Notes: generated by a model not told the origin, from the sequence alone. DNA of 64,000 bases from Thinopyrum elongatum (GCA_011799875.1 CM022303.1:430017108-430081107); one strand, 5' to 3'; counted from the stretch's first letter, positions 8,110-21,612 are shown. Translations and numbers: made by a program.

Positions 8110-10150
8110 GACAGCACTTGTTCCAAAATGACTTTGTTGATTTTTAATGTGTGCGCCTTCGCAAATCGGACAGCAAAATTACCACACCATGTTGGTGCCA
8201 TGTCATGACACCAAGCCAAGTTACATGATTTTCATGTGTGTTTTGGATTTATAGGAATTAAAAAACCAAGTTTCTCAATGTTTCTGGCCTAGCCACGACG
8301 CCCAGATGTTTGAATTTCATACCCATTTCTTGCATGGGACCTAGAAATTTACCCGAGGACACACATGTGATTTTTTAACCAACTTTGGTGCACTGGAGCA
8401 TGTGCTTGTAGTTCAAATTTGAATTATGCACTTTAAATGACCAGAAACTCAATTAATGTATAAAAAAGGCCAAACAAACCTGGAATAATTCCAAAATTTA
8501 ACATGACACTCATATAGTTCTATGTTGCCTCTGTAAAGAAAATCAAGGGGGGCAGCGTATATCGTTTCGCACACAAAGGTGACACGTTCCCTCTCAGAAC
8601 CACGAGGCTTCTTGAGAGAAGCTCTAGTTTGCAAGAGGCTTACAACAAAACTTGTTCCAATTCGGCCAATTTTTTTACCACAGCATGATAGTACCATGAC
8701 ATGACACCATGCCAAGTTTCATGATTTTCAGGCGTGTTTTGGATTTACAGGAATTTTAAAATCAAGTTTCTCAATGTTCTCGGCCGAGCCACGACGCCCA
8801 GATGTTTGAATTTCATTCCCATTTCTTGCATGGGACCTAGAAATTCACCCGAGGACACACATGTTATTTTTCAACCAACTTTGGTGCACTGGAGCATGTG
8901 CTTGTAGTTCAAAATTGAATTATGCACATTAAATGACCAGAAACTCAATTAATGTATAAAAAGGCCAATGAACCCGGACTAATCCGAAAATTTAACACGA
9001 CAGTCATATAGTTCCATATTTCCTCTGTAAAGAAAATCAAGGGGGGTAGCGTATATCGTTTTGCACACAAAGTTGACACGTTCCCTCTCAAAACCACGAA
9101 CCTTCTTGAGAGAAGCTCCGGTTTGCAAGAAGCTTATACCAAAACTTTTTCCAATTCAGACAAATTTTTTACCACAGCATGATAGTACCATTACATGACA
9201 CCATGCCAAGTTTCATGATTTTCAGGCATCTTTTGGATTTACAAGAATTTTAAAACCAAGTTTCTCAATGTTCTCGGCCGAGCCAAGACGCCCAAATGTT
9301 TGAATTTCATTCCCATTTCTTGCATGGGACCTAGAAATTCACCCGAGGACACACATGTTATTTTTCAACCAACTTTGGTGCACTGGAGCATGTGCTTGTA
9401 GTTCAAAATTGAATTCTGCACATTAAATGACCAGAAACTCAACTAATGTATAGCAAAGGCCAAACGAACCCGGACTAATCCCAAAATTTAAAATGACAGA
9501 CATATAGTTCTATGTTTGCCTCTGTAAAGAAAATCAAGGGGGGCAGCGTATATCGTTTCGCACACAAAGGTGACACGTTCCCTCTCAGAACCACGAGCCT
9601 TCTTGAGAGAAGCTCTGGTTTGCAAGAAGCTTGTACCAAAACTTGTTTGAATTCGGCCAAGTTTTTTACCACAACATGTTAGTGCCATGACATGACACCA
9701 TGCCAAGTTTCATGATTTCTAGGCGAGTTTTGGATTTAAAGGAATTTAAAAACCAAGTTTCTCAATGTTCTCGGTCGAGTCACAACGCCCAAATGCTTGA
9801 ATTTCATTCCCATTTCTTGCATGGGACCTAGAAATTCACCCAAGGACACACATGTGATTTTCAACCAACTTTGGTGCACCGGAGCATGTGGTTGCAGTTC
9901 AAATTTGAATTATGCACATTAAATGTCCAGAAACTCAATTAATGTATAAAAAAGGCCAATTGAACCTGGAATAATTCCAAAATTTAACAAAATGTAAACT
10001 ATGTTACTATGTAAAGAAAATCAGGGGGGAAGCAGCGTATATCGTTTTGCACACAAAGGTTACATGTTCCCCCTCGGAACCACGAGGCTTGTTGAGAGAA
10101 TCTCCGGTTTGCAAGAAGCTTATACCAAAACTTGTCCCAATTCGGCCAAA
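8110..10150. repeat. Tandem array, four units of about 495 bp
   Basis: The anchor ACCACANCATG recurs at 8181, 8677, 9171 and 9668, giving periods of 496, 494 and 497 bp. Each unit contains TTGCATGGGACCTAGAAATT, GGACACACATGT, GGAGCATGTG, a GCAGCGTATATCGTTT block and CACACAAAGGT. The last unit stops at about 10150 (CAATTCGGCCA). The units are clearly diverged from each other but collinear. No conserved protein frame runs through them, so this looks like non-coding repeat DNA. I cannot name the family; it may be internal to a CACTA or a small satellite. Confidence 0.85.
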
Positions 10151-10228
10151 AATTATACATATGAAAACAGGGTTTAGATTATCCCGAACATCTCGCTACC
10201 TAGAACAATGTACTATGATTTGAATTCA

Positions 10229-10245
10229 ACATAAAATGGATACAA
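10229..10245. repeat. LINE target-site duplication, left copy
   Basis: ACATAAAATGGATACAA, repeated exactly at 17596-17612 directly after the poly(A) tail. Confidence 0.9.
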
Positions 10246-10336
10246 CAAAGCGGCATTAATAGAAATGGCTCCTCCCACCTCCCACCTCCCGCGAGCTCCC
10301 CCGCAACCATGGTGATTTCTAGGTTTTTTCCTCAAG

Positions 10337-13300
10337 ATGGGGGGTCTTCTACATTGGGATTTTGCCCCTGGCCTTGCCCTTGCGGATCAGGTGAGAAGAA
10401 AGTTTGGATCAACGGTTCGTTTTTCCCCTTCCCATGATGCCAAGGAATTCTTTTTGGTGGTCACGTTCTCTTCTGCCTCCTCCCCCCTCACGGTTGATTC
10501 TGTGGGTGTTGCCCTCCAATGTTGTATTGGGGGCTTTTGTGATGGTTTCAAAGTGGTGCAACTCAATCCTCGGGGTTTCAAATTTTCGGTTGCAAACAAC
10601 AAAGTTGGTCATTTCATCTATGGGCTCAAAGATCGTGTCTGGCCTGATTTCATTTGCCACTTTCATCTGTTCAATGGCCGCTTTGTTCGATACTCACCTC
10701 TAGTCTCATCCTAGCACGCGGATGAGGAATTAACTGATATTTTTGCCAGAAGACTAATCGTTGATAGAACAAAGTTGACCTCTCTGGAACAAGGTGCATG
10801 CTTAAGTTCATCTTCTCTACGTGAGTTGAGCAAGTTTGATTTTGTCCCCATGACACGGATGGCTTTCTCCAATTCTCATCACCATGAGGCTTCCTCATCT
10901 GCCATGGCTCAGGATCATGTTCATGCTACGCATGATCATTCTACCAGCTCACTCTCTTTTGGTAATGTTCAAACGGGCATTAATGGCCAGGCAGTCACGG
11001 CCTCTGATTGTCGAAAAAAGTTAATGCAGCGTTATCAATGGCAAGTGACATTGGAGGAATCATCGTCACATCCTTATCTTCTTTTGGGAAGCTTTAAATG
11101 CCCTGTCAAAGTGGATTATCCTGCGCCCCCCATTGTTTCCTTGCTTCTGCCTTCAAATATGCACCACCACATCAAGAATGGCCGCCTATGTTCTCAGCCC
11201 AGCACAAAGTGGACCTGGCCCAAGCCAGCTATAATGAGCAAGAAATGTCAACTTTAGTCGCTAATTGGGCTAATCTCTGCTCTAGATGCCTTCAATGGGG
11301 CCATAAACGGATCTCCTGCCCTACTAGAATTATCTGCTTTTATTGTTCCACACCTGATCACAAGGCGATTTATTGCCCTCTTAGACTAGCGTAGCAGTCA
11401 AACTCGGGACCCAAATTGTGCGTTATTGGAAACAAGACTAATACGTCCAGATTTTCTGCCTCTCCTTTCTATCAACAGCCAATTCGGCCTCCCTCGTCCG
11501 TCACCGTTTGATGCACTTTCCGTGGGGCCTATGGACACGTGGTACGATCCTGCTTCAAGCAGCACAGCTTAGAGCGTTGGCGTTGGGTCCCAAAGAAATC
11601 TTCTCCTACCCATTCTACCCCTCACGCTCCGCATTCCACCTCGAATACTCAAACAACGCCGCCCAACTGTGCCCTCTCTCCATTGCTGCCACCTTCCTCC
11701 CCTCTGGTCACCATGGCCAACTATCCGCTCAACCCAGTGCCGTTCTTGCCGCCGAGCTTCACCGTGGAACCGGGTCCGGCGAATCGTCTCGTCCGCAGTG
11801 GGATAGTGGTCGGCCCCATCCCACCCCTCAACCACGATTACCTGGCGATTGTAGAGCGAGCCAGTACGTCCCCCTTCACCGCCGTGCGACCATTCGCCAC
11901 ACCATCCACGGTATGCTCCAAGAAGCCCAAATCTTCACTACTGAGGTCAGCGACCATCCGTTTGGCATTGGGATCTTTGGTTTTGTTGATTCCTTCCTGC
12001 ATGATACTACTGTGGCCACACCTCTTGAGCTTGAAGATGAGGATCTCCTCATCACCTTTGTGCCACACAATGAAGCGCTCAATCGTCGCACCACTACCTT
12101 TGGCCCAGCTGTGTGGTTGATGTACTTTGGATTTCCTTATGATTACCAGATGGATTACTATATCAATAAGTCTCTTGGGGGTTTTGGATCTCTTATCTCT
12201 TGGTAAAACCAGAGGCAGGATCGTAGGTTCATGCTGATTAAGGCCCAGGTGATCCACCTCCGTCTCATATCCAAAAGCTTTGTAGTTTGGCAGTTGGGTG
12301 GGGCTAGGGATTGTTGGACGGTCCAAGTTACAATTCTGCGTAGCAATGACTGTAATGCTCTGCTGCCTAAAGTTCCACCAGCGGGCGAGGAACCTCCTCC
12401 TCCTGATGGAAACCCACATCCGCAGTTCGGACCAGACCTAACAGCTGAGCAACTATATCAACAGCAAGTCCATAATTGGCTCGTCCAAAATGCTGCCCCC
12501 AATGGTGCTCCTATTGTTCCGGATAATGTTCAGCACAATGCAGGCTGGGGCGCCTTGCCTAAAGCACCTGCCCCTGCCCCCCGATGGAGATGCCCCCTCA
12601 TATGATGAACTTTCAAGCATGGCTGAATGCTCAGGGCCTCACCTTCCAGGCTGGTGTTACCCCAGAAAACAACTTAGTTGACAGTGCAGCTGATGCTTGG
12701 AATGACTCTATTACTGTTTAAGATGACACAAGCTCTAAGAACTCTGCTTTTGCTATGATCATAGTGGAGAACCAACATCTTGGCCAGGTTGAGCAGGCAA
12801 ACATAAATGATATGGTCACTATCACAATGGATGTGCACAGTCAGGGGATTCGTTTTGGCCTCTTGACTCAAGGCTCTCACCTGTTAGACCTCTTGCTTGT
12901 AGATCCCATTCCCCGCCAACAGCTTAACGATTCTATCCTTCTGGCACAACGTCCTCTGCTGGCTACTATGGGACCCTGGAACCAGGCCTATGGGTTGAGA
13001 CACAATAATTTTCGTGTGGAAATTCAGGTTTCAGATAATGACGGAGGGCTTCAGTTTGTCTTTGTACCTCAGCCCAACAACTTTATTCAGTCTGCATCAC
13101 ATGTCATCATTCAAGAGTTGCCTGACATAGACACTGAGCCTCTCGGGCTACATGATAATGCTTCAGATGCTCTTGCAATTCAGCCCTCAGCACATGTTCA
13201 GGAGATTAACACTGCCATGTCTGCTCCTCAACTGCAGGAGGCGCCTGTATCTGTTCCAGGCTCTAACTCTGGGGTCAGTGCACTATTGGCCACACATGAT

Positions 13301-13806
13301 GCTCCTGAGTCAGTCACAACACTGTCAAACATGCAAACACCAACCCCTCTGATGCCTATAGTTGCAGAACACATACCAACTGCTTCCAAAGCTGACATTG
13401 CTGCTGATAGCCTGGTGGACCACACTGCTATTTCACAGGCCTCCAACTCTGTGCTGCATCTTGCCAGAACTCGCAAAGGCAAAGATCAAGCTCCCATTGA
13501 TACTACTTCTCTCAGGCACAGCAACAGATCCAATAAATATGATGGTTTCCGTGTCAACCTGCATGATCAATCTCGTCCTACCAAGTCCAAGGTGAAGCCC
13601 AGGGTGGTGCCTTCCGTGCTTCCTCGTACTACTGCTCCTGAAGAACAGGATGTCAGGAGGACAGACACTGAGAAGCCACCTCCAACTTCCATCGCTACGA
13701 TGCAGAGCATTGGCACGCAACTGTGTGCTATCCCATCTGAGGAGCTCTCCGAGGAAATCCTCACCCGTGAGGGTGATGGTTCGGCATCGACTTCATCTTC
13801 TTCTTA
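10337..13806 (+). pseudogene. LINE ORF1 (nucleic-acid-binding gag-like protein), decayed
   Basis: Starting at ATG 10337, the frame contains TAG at 10712-10714, then continues in the same frame to about 11257. It shifts near 11100-11250 to a frame encoding two closely spaced CCHC knuckles (CSRCLQWGHKRISC and CFYCSTPDHKAIYC, about 11275-11390). A further shift near 11850 leads to a fold-like segment around 11975-12200 that ends at TAA 12204-12206 and resumes in frame. The last part (12755-13806) is a long low-complexity Ser/Thr/Pro-rich tail ending just before ORF2. The protein would package LINE RNA. At least two frameshifts and two stops make it non-functional. Confidence 0.75.
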
Positions 13807-13831
13807 AGTTATCTGTGTCACTTTAGTTAAT

Positions 13832-16800
13832 GGTCCTTTTGCACAATTGGAATGTTCTTTGTGGAACGTACGCAGTTTAAATTCGCCTGAGAAACACTTA
13901 GCTCTCTCGAACGCGATCAACTCTCCTGGCTGCACCATTATTTGTCTTCAAGAATCTAAAATGCAGTCTTTTGGTGCGCATACGCTTAAATTGTTATGTC
14001 CCAAGAGCTTTGATTCTTTTGCATTTATCCCAGCGATAGGTGCATCAGGCGGTATTATCATGATTTGGTGCAGTCATGTGTTCGATGGCACGGTCTTTTT
14101 GTCTGAACAATTTTCCTTGGGTGTGGAATTTTCGTCTAAACAATCGGCTTTACGGTGGAAGCTAGTTAATGTTTATGGCCCGTGCCAAGGTGACCAGTGG
14201 ATCTCTTTCACTAATTGGCTCTTTGATTTGAATATCCCATCTACAGAAGATTGGCTCATTCTTGGGGATTTTAACTATATAAGATCGCCGGATAATTGTA
14301 ATAAACCAGGAGGTGATTTTAATGACATGTTTACTTTCAATGACTTTATTCGCGAGCAGTGCCTCACAGAACTACCCATAAAAGGTCATAATTTTACTTG
14401 GTCCAACATGCAACAAAATCCCCTCCTTGAACAACTCGATTGGTTTTTCACCTCACTGAACTGGACTGCCTCCTTCCCTAATACTCTTGTCAACCCCCTT
14501 GGAAGACCGGTGTCTGATCATACGCCTTGTAATGTTACTATACAAACCACCATTCCCAAAAGTAAGCTGTTCAGGTTTGAAACGTGTTTGATTGCACATC
14601 CGGGCTTCTTTGATGTGGTGACCCAAGCTTGGAACAAGCCCATCAAACATGGTAGAAACATTAATGCGGCAGCTAGCCTGTGCCAGAAGCTCAAAAATCT
14701 CAGACATGCACTTAGCCGATGGAGTAAAAGCATATCACGTTTGAAAGTGGCTATTGAGAACACTAACAAAGCACTTCTTGAGATTGATAACATTGCTGTT
14801 CATAGACACTTGCCTATACCCGAGGGCAATTTCCAATGCATTCTTAAAGCTCATCTACTCCGTTTGCTACAATACCAGAAAGAATACTAGAAAAAACGAT
14901 GCACCATATGATGGATCAAATTCAGGGATGAAAACTCCAAATTCTTTCAAACAGTGGCAACAGATAGATACAGAAAAATTGTATTTCGAGCTTGAAAAAT
15001 GAGGATGGTATAAGCATGGAGGACCACTCGAGCAAGGATCTATACTATATCAAGCCTTCAAAAACTGCATGGGTAAGGTGAAGATACCACAAATGAGATT
15101 CAATCTCTCCAACATGCTTAGGTCTCAGGTGGACTTTGACAGCCTAACTGTACCCTCACGCATGAAGAGATTGATAACATGATCAAAGAAATGCCCCCTG
15201 ATCGTGCCCCCGGTCCGGATGGATTCAACGGTGCTTTCTTGAAAGCATGCTGGCCCATCATCAAAGAGGATTTCTATTGTTTGTGTGATGAGTTTCACCA
15301 CGGCACCCTCAACCTCGAAAGCCTCAATTACGGTTATATTACCTTGATACCCAAGACAAGGTCCCCAGAGACTGTGAATGACTTTCATCCGATAACGTTA
15401 CTCAATTGCTGCCTCAAGTTGATCACCAAAATCCTAGCCAACCGACTGCAACGAGTGATCTTGAAAATCATACATAGAAATCAGTATGGGTTTTTGAAGG
15501 GGAGATCCATCCATGATTGTCTTGCATGGGCCTTCGAGTATATCCATCAATGCCAAGCTTCAAAACATGAGATCGTTCTTCTTAAGTTGGATTTTGCCAA
15601 AGCTTTTGACACTGTCAAAGACGCCGCAATCATTGAGATAATGCAGAGCATGGGGTTCAATGATAAATGGATATCTTGGTTCAAAATTATATCCTCATCT
15701 GGAAAATCTTCAATCTTACTTAATGGCGTCCCGCGGAAGCAATTTTGGTGCAAATGCGGAGTTAGACAGGGGGATCCCTCTCCCCTCTCATCTTTGTTTT
15801 AGCGGCTGACCTCCTACAAATTGCCATCAACGAAGCCCTAGCTGATAACTTGTTACAACTGCCTTTTCCCTCCTCGGAGGCAACCAACTACCCGGTGATA
15901 CAATACGCAGATGACACTATCATCTTTATGCTCGCGTGCATGGATTAAGCTACACGTATGAAATCTATCCTCACAGACTATGCTGCCTCGGTTGGCCTCC
16001 ATATTAACTTTTCCAAGTCAACGTTGATTCCACTCAATACCCCTGCAGACAATGCCATGACATTGCGGCTATCTTCGGGTGCACCACAGCGAGCATGCCA
16101 TTCACCTATCTTGGCCTGCCCCTTGGGACCACTAAACCTATGGTTCTTGATATGACCCCTGGGTTTGTAAAGCAGAGAGCAAAATCACGGCTACTATGTC
16201 TTTGATGTCCTATGCTGGCAAATTAGCTTTGATGAACTCATTGGTCACATCTCTGTCCATTTACCCAATGGGGGTCCTCCGACTCCCCCCCAAAATAGTT
16301 GAACAACTGGACAAGATCTGACGCCATTGTCTTTGGATAAAGAAAATTGATGATGGGGACAAATGTAACTCTCTGGCTGCATGGGATATGGTTTGCCACC
16401 CCAAAGAGAAAGGTGGTTTGGGAGTTCTTAATCTCAAAATCAAAAATGATGCGCTGCTGATCAAACTACTCCACAAATTCTATTACTAGATGGATATACC
16501 CTGGGTTAAATTGATTTGGGACACTTACTACGTGGATACGATCCCACATGCATCGACCACTTGTGGTTCCTTCTGGTGGCACGAGCTGGTGAAACTTATG
16601 CCAATCTATCATGGTGTGACCAAGGTTCAAATCCATGGAGGAAAGACTGCCCTATTCTGGAAAGATGACTGGACCCAACATATATTGGAGGAAGAATTTC
16701 CTAGAGCATTCTCCTACACCCTGCGGGAAGATGCCTCGGTCTGCGTGATGCTTACTATATCCAACTTTGGTGAGGCCTTCCACCTACCCCTCTCTGTTCA

Positions 16801-17435
16801 AGCACACAATGAACTTAGATCCCTCCAACTCGTTGTCTCTTCCACCACGCTCCTGGAGGACAAAGATATTTGGGTGTGCACCTGGGGAGCATCGGTGTTC
16901 AAGACCACGGCATTCTACAAATTCTGTTTTAGAGATGTTGTCGTCCATGAGGCGTTCAAGTGGCTTTGGAAGGCCAAAAGCATCCCCAAAATCAAAGCTT
17001 TCGGCTGGTTCTTGCTGGTAGACCGCCTCAACACATGCAACATGCTCAGTAGAAGGCACTCCAACATCGGGACCAACCTCGACTGCCTGCTCTGTGGAGA
17101 ACACGTGGAAGAAACTCTTGAGCACCTTTTCTTTCACTGCAAATTCAGTGAACGATGCTGGCTCAAGCTTATCATTACTTGGCCAAACACGGGCGACAGA
17201 TTGCATTTGTTAAACCACCTGAAGATGAGGGACCGTCAAAAAAATGATCATGGACATCTTCCTTGTCGCTGCGTGGAGTCTGTGGAAAGAAAGGAACAAC
17301 AATTACTTTCGGAAGGTGACCCCCTCGATAGAAGATTGGCAGGCCAGATTCAAATCGGACTTTGCCAACATTGCATATATACTTCCTGAAGACAAGAAAC
17401 ACCTTGTGTCTGCCATTGTAGACTCTGTATCTTAA
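13832..17435 (+). pseudogene. LINE ORF2 (endonuclease and reverse transcriptase), decayed
   Basis: The APE-type endonuclease occupies 13847-14560, with WNVRSLNS at its start, CLQESK (catalytic Glu region), LGDFNYI, and SDHTP at its end. TAG at 14888 and a frame change follow. Reverse transcriptase starts at 15179 ([18 protein letters not shown]), with [10 protein letters not shown] in motif A and GVRQGDP. A shift near 15785 follows, then YADD at 15904-15915 in another frame. The C-terminal part (16490-17240) has the zinc-binding arrangement CLLCGEHVEETLEHLFFHC. The A7 run at 17237-17243 marks a last shift into AAWSLWKERNN, ending at 17435. The catalytic residues are readable, but the frame is broken at least four times. 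Confidence 0.85.
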
Positions 17436-17595
17436 TAGCTTAGTTTGACAGGTTAGACTAATAGCTTAGCTCATCACCGCTTCTCCCCACCACCTCCCTC
17501 ACCTTCCTTGCACAAATGTAACATACTGTCCATACTGTCTTTTCTAATATAACCATGTAGTAGGAGGTTGTCCTACTGTCCAACTTTAAAAAAAA

Positions 17596-17612
17596 ACATA
17601 AAATGGATACAA
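17596..17612. repeat. LINE target-site duplication, right copy
   Basis: Exact copy of 10229-10245. The first A may belong to the poly(A) tail, so the true length is 16 or 17 bp. Confidence 0.9.
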
Positions 17613-18588
17613 ATATTTGAATTGGAGATCGTATGGTACATGTAGTTCATTGTGAAATATGATTACTGCTATATGCATGTTTTCTGTTATCAAGATAATA
17701 TTTAAATGATGGTATAACTTGACAACAATCATATTCAAATAAGGAAAATTGATTCAAATTTAGTCCATATGGTAGACGACAATATATATGTTCATAGGGT
17801 GGAGTAAAATGTTCATATAAGATGGAAGATAAAAATGTAGGACTACATCCATTATAAACCGCAAGGTCACCTAAAGATATATTCGAATTCAACATAACGT
17901 GGATTCAAAAATTGAAATTTGAGATCCTGGCATTTGTAATCATATAAAAAGGGACATGACTCTTTCTTGTGGTGGGAATTGATTTGTTTTTTGTTGTTGT
18001 TGAGGGAAGTGCGAATTGATTTGGTACTGTACAGGGTAATCTTGTTCTCCCTATTTGTTTTACATTTTTCTTGTAGTTTTTTCAATGGCATTTATAGCAA
18101 TATAGTAAAAGGGACATGACTCTCTTGTGTCTTGTATGAATTGTTTTTTTGTACACGTTAAGTTTGTTCTACCGAACATGGAATCCGCGCCTTGTTATCC
18201 CAAAATTTTCAAGCTCGAGTATCTTTTGTCTCTTCTGCTGTGAAACTCCCGCCTCTTAAACCAGCGCCGCGCCATGTTATGCCGAAATTTTGACGCGCGC
18301 AAAATCTCCCTCCTCATCCGAAATCGGTTCCGCAGCCAGACACGCGAAATCGCCCTTCTACCCCTCAGCCGGAAATGCCGCCTCGACGTCGCGTGGTCAA
18401 AAACGGTGGGGGTACGTTCGTAACTTACCCTACATTTCGGACAAGAACGTCCCTAAGCCATGGCTCCCCCTACCATCCCCTTCGCCCCCCCCATTCGTAA
18501 CTTACCCTACATTTCGGACAAAAACCCGCGAAACCCCATGCTTCTCCGTCGGCCTCCCGACCGCCGCCCAGCCGGAGACTCTTCCCGG
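17613..18588. other. AT-rich spacer and presumed leader of the modular gene
   Basis: 17613-18170 is AT-rich without genes. 17884-17940 (TTCAACATAACGTGGATTCAAA onward) resembles the sequence flanking the LINE insertion site, so that site lay in a small local repeat. After 18200 the GC content rises, and a 28 bp perfect direct repeat starting TTCGTAACTTACCC occurs at 18417-18444 and 18494-18521, before the ATG at 18589. No TATA box is convincing. Confidence 0.4.
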
Positions 18589-18689
18589 ATGACGTCGTCC
18601 ATCGCAACAGCTCGCCGTCCCTCATCCACCGCACCGGATGAGGATCCATCGTCGATCTCGTCGTCCCGCCGGATCAGCCGCCCCGTCCT

Positions 18690-20770
18690 CCACCTCCAAG
18701 GAGCTGCCCCAACGTTCGGCTCGTCTATTGAGCCACCTCCATCCCCACAGCTCCGTCTTGACCTGCCCCACCGAAACCGCAGCACCCTCACCAATTCCTC
18801 CGACGAAGTCGAGGCCTACTCGGTGCCACCAAGGAGGTTCTGCACTCACCGCTACATTTTATCTTTTATTCAATCTCACGGGCCTGCCGGTGCTCGATAC
18901 CGAGCAGCCATGGCAGGTCTCCATCGACGGCGCCGTCGCCGGCCACTTCATCCATGACGTCTCTCCCCCATGTTGTTGCGACCATGGTCGTGACTTCCAC
19001 ACCGGCACTAGCTACTGCTGCTTCGGCTCTCGCTCGTGCTGCGGCTCTGTTCTTGTTGTCGGTCGTGCTGCTGCACTGCTCTTGCTTTCATTTGTGCTGC
19101 TGCTCTGCTCTGCTATTGCTGTCGGTCGTGCTGCTGCTCCGCTCTTGCTCTTGTTTGTGCTGCTGCTCTGCTCTTGCTCTCGCTCGCGCTGCTGTTGCTG
19201 CACGACCTCCGGCAGCTACTGGAGTTGCTACTTAAGAACTCACTCGCGGTGCTGCTGCACGAGTTGCTCTCTGCTAGTGCGTTCCCTGCTCGAGCGGCTG
19301 CTGATTTAGATCACTGCTTCTCTGCTACTAGTGCTCGAACGCCCTAAACTTCTATTGCAATGCTCTGCTACTAGTTCAATCAGTTTCGACAGTAAAATTC
19401 AGTTTCGACTGTAAAGTTCAGTTTCTTTAGTTAAGTTCAGAGTGAACAGTATTTACAGTATCTGTCGGAGCGGTCGTGGCGCGACTGATGCATTTTACAT
19501 CTAGCACTTTTTGGTGATGTATTTTACATCATCTATTGCAGATGATATTAGAGTCCCACTTCAAATTAACATTGTCTATCCTGTCCTGCTTTAGCCTCGC
19601 CGTTGTATACCTCACCGGAGCTGCTCCAACGACGGAACCATCCATCACAGCGGAGCAGTACCCTCGGCGCCATATCCAGAGGCCTCATATCTTCTTCCTC
19701 ACCTCCGACAGTCACACCAGCATCACCATCCTCCATGTCCAACCCAATGACGCTGAGGTCGACAAGGCTATGCCAAAGAGGTTGTACACTCGTCGCATCA
19801 CTTTGTTACTCTGCATTCATGTCGATCCCTCAGGGATCCTTTGGTTCAAAGCAGTTGCAAATCTAGAAATAAATGAATCATGGTCACAAAGTTAACTGGG
19901 AGAAAACTAAATGCTCTTTTGAACCACAATTTTAATCGATTTAGCAAGATAGCCATTATATGATACTAATGTGGACCAAATCTAAGCTCACAAAATATTT
20001 CGAGGGCAGGCTTCAGCCTGTTGAAGACTGCCTACTAGAATCGCCACTGGTTCAAAGAAAAAGTGAAGGAAAACATAGGAATTGGAAACTTTACTATGGT
20101 ACTACTATTCGTGCATTTGGTTAGAAGGAATGGAGCAAAGCAAAACTAGAGGATTTTTTTTCCTTTGTTGTCTCTTTAAAAGAAAAAACATAGGAATTTT
20201 AATATCCACTTGGACGTCCTTTTCAAATTAATATGCATGGAGAACAGGACTAATTGCATTACTGGCATAATAAGATTCTTATTTTTTTCATTTTCATGTG
20301 GTTTGACTTTAATTTGACCATGTTTCTCCATTCCCGTGTTCTTCCAATTCATGTGAACCAAACACCCAGGTTGACAGAAATCCTATGTTTGCAAATGCTC
20401 TGTTTTGCACGTGCATTCCTATACTATTCATGTGTTTTTCCTGTCCCTGCATTTATAGAATCCTCCAATTCTAAGGAGCCCTTACAGATTTACTTCATTT
20501 TCAGATAGGTGTCAAAGAAAACTCTGTGTGTTATGTCCTGCTCCTGCCGTGCCGTCATCAACCCCACCTGAGGTGCACCATTGACGGAAGCGTTCACTGC
20601 AGCAGAGATTCCCCATGCAGACTTTCTTTCGCTGCCTCAGATCATCTTCCCCGTTGCCGGCAGCCACACCAACTGCATTACCATCATCGACTGAGCAGAT
20701 GAACCTGAGGACTACACATTTCCGAAAGAGAGGTCGCACTCTTTCGTGTCTGCTTACGTTATACATCGGT
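18690..20770 (+). repeat. Three paralogous exon modules (type A)
   Basis: 18690-18840, 19608-19790 and 20560-20745 align to each other: GGAGCTGC-CCAACG near the start, a central (T/A)C(C/A)(A/G)CAGCATCACC-like stretch, and an end coding PPRR, PKR or PKER just before GT. They are spaced about 900 bp apart. This indicates exon duplication inside the gene rather than separate genes. Confidence 0.55.
18990..19215 (+). repeat. Low-complexity CTGCT/CTCTTGCT-rich stretch
   Basis: Short imperfect repeats of CTGCTCTGCTCTTGCT and CTCGTGCTGC type. They open several overlapping Leu/Cys/Ala-rich frames that look like artefacts of the repeat. The stretch probably lies in an intron after the first module of the gene around it. 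Confidence 0.6.
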
Positions 20771-21451
20771 TATTATTACCTGCTACTTTATTGTCCTGTT
20801 CACCTCTTAGACTCCGAGTCAGGTCCAAACTAATGTTCAAACTTGAGTTTTAAAATGCCTGTGGGGCACATATCGAGGCAGCAATGAATAGTAACTATCT
20901 ACTATCTGGTTCATCTGGGGTCTTCTATGTGGTTCATGTTGGGTGGGCAACAACAGTAGATGATCCATCGTCTATCTTTTTAAACTGAAGCTATAATCTA
21001 CCCGCTATTATTAGTTTTGGATCTATCCACTCGTTCGCTACCATCAGTCTTGATTTCTGCATGCACCCCTTAGGCCTTACATAATCTAACTATGTTTTTT
21101 TATTACGCATGTCAGTTATTGTACACAATCGTACTGAACATGTAGAGAAAAAGAGAAGACCGTTGCGTGGGAATATAATGTCATGCAGACACCGCTCCAT
21201 GGTGGGCGAAGTGGGCCCCCTCCCGCCATTCCAGATTGCATTCCAGAGGAAGATAACTGTTTAGAGGGAGATTCAGAGGGATCCGACCACTCCTATTTAC
21301 CACCTGAGGTGTTTGCTCTAACCTGGCATGCTGATGTTGGTCATATAATGCATATGGAGCCTCGCATTGCTTACATTATACATCTTATATGTCATCAGCT
21401 TAGTTTAGATTTGCTTTGTGTGAATGCCACCTGTTTGGTTTCTGTATCATA

Positions 21452-21612
21452 CTCCCACCGTTCCTAAATAATTGTCTTTTTAGAGATTTCAACAAGTGAC
21501 TACATACGGAGCAAAATGAGTGAATCTACACTCTAAAATATGTCTATATACATCCGTATGTGGTAGTCCATTTGAAATCTCTAAAAAGACAAATATTTAG
21601 GAACGGAGGGAG
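21452..21612. mobile_element. Complete Stowaway (Thalos-like) MITE with TA duplication
   Basis: It begins CTCCCACCGTTCCTAAATA and ends TATTTAGGAACGGAGGGAG. The ends are near-perfect inverses and are flanked by TA. It is 161 bp long with internal palindrome arms GAGATTTCAA. It lies in the intron between two acidic exons of the modular gene. Confidence 0.88.

Larger units (their letters stand above)
10246..17596 (+). mobile_element. Full-length LINE (non-LTR retrotransposon), decayed
   Basis: About 7.35 kb flanked by a 16-17 bp duplication and ending in a nine-base A run (17588-17596), as expected of target-primed reverse transcription. The order is a short 5' leader, ORF1 with CCHC knuckles, then ORF2 with endonuclease, reverse transcriptase and a C-terminal zinc-binding domain. 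This is a plant L1-type (RIX) layout. Both ORFs carry frameshifts and stops. The insertion interrupts AT-rich sequence that continues at 17613. Confidence 0.92.

Noticed and set aside
19000..19310. Leu/Cys/Ala-rich frames
   Set aside because: Produced by CTGCT-type low-complexity repeats; frames overlap in all registers.
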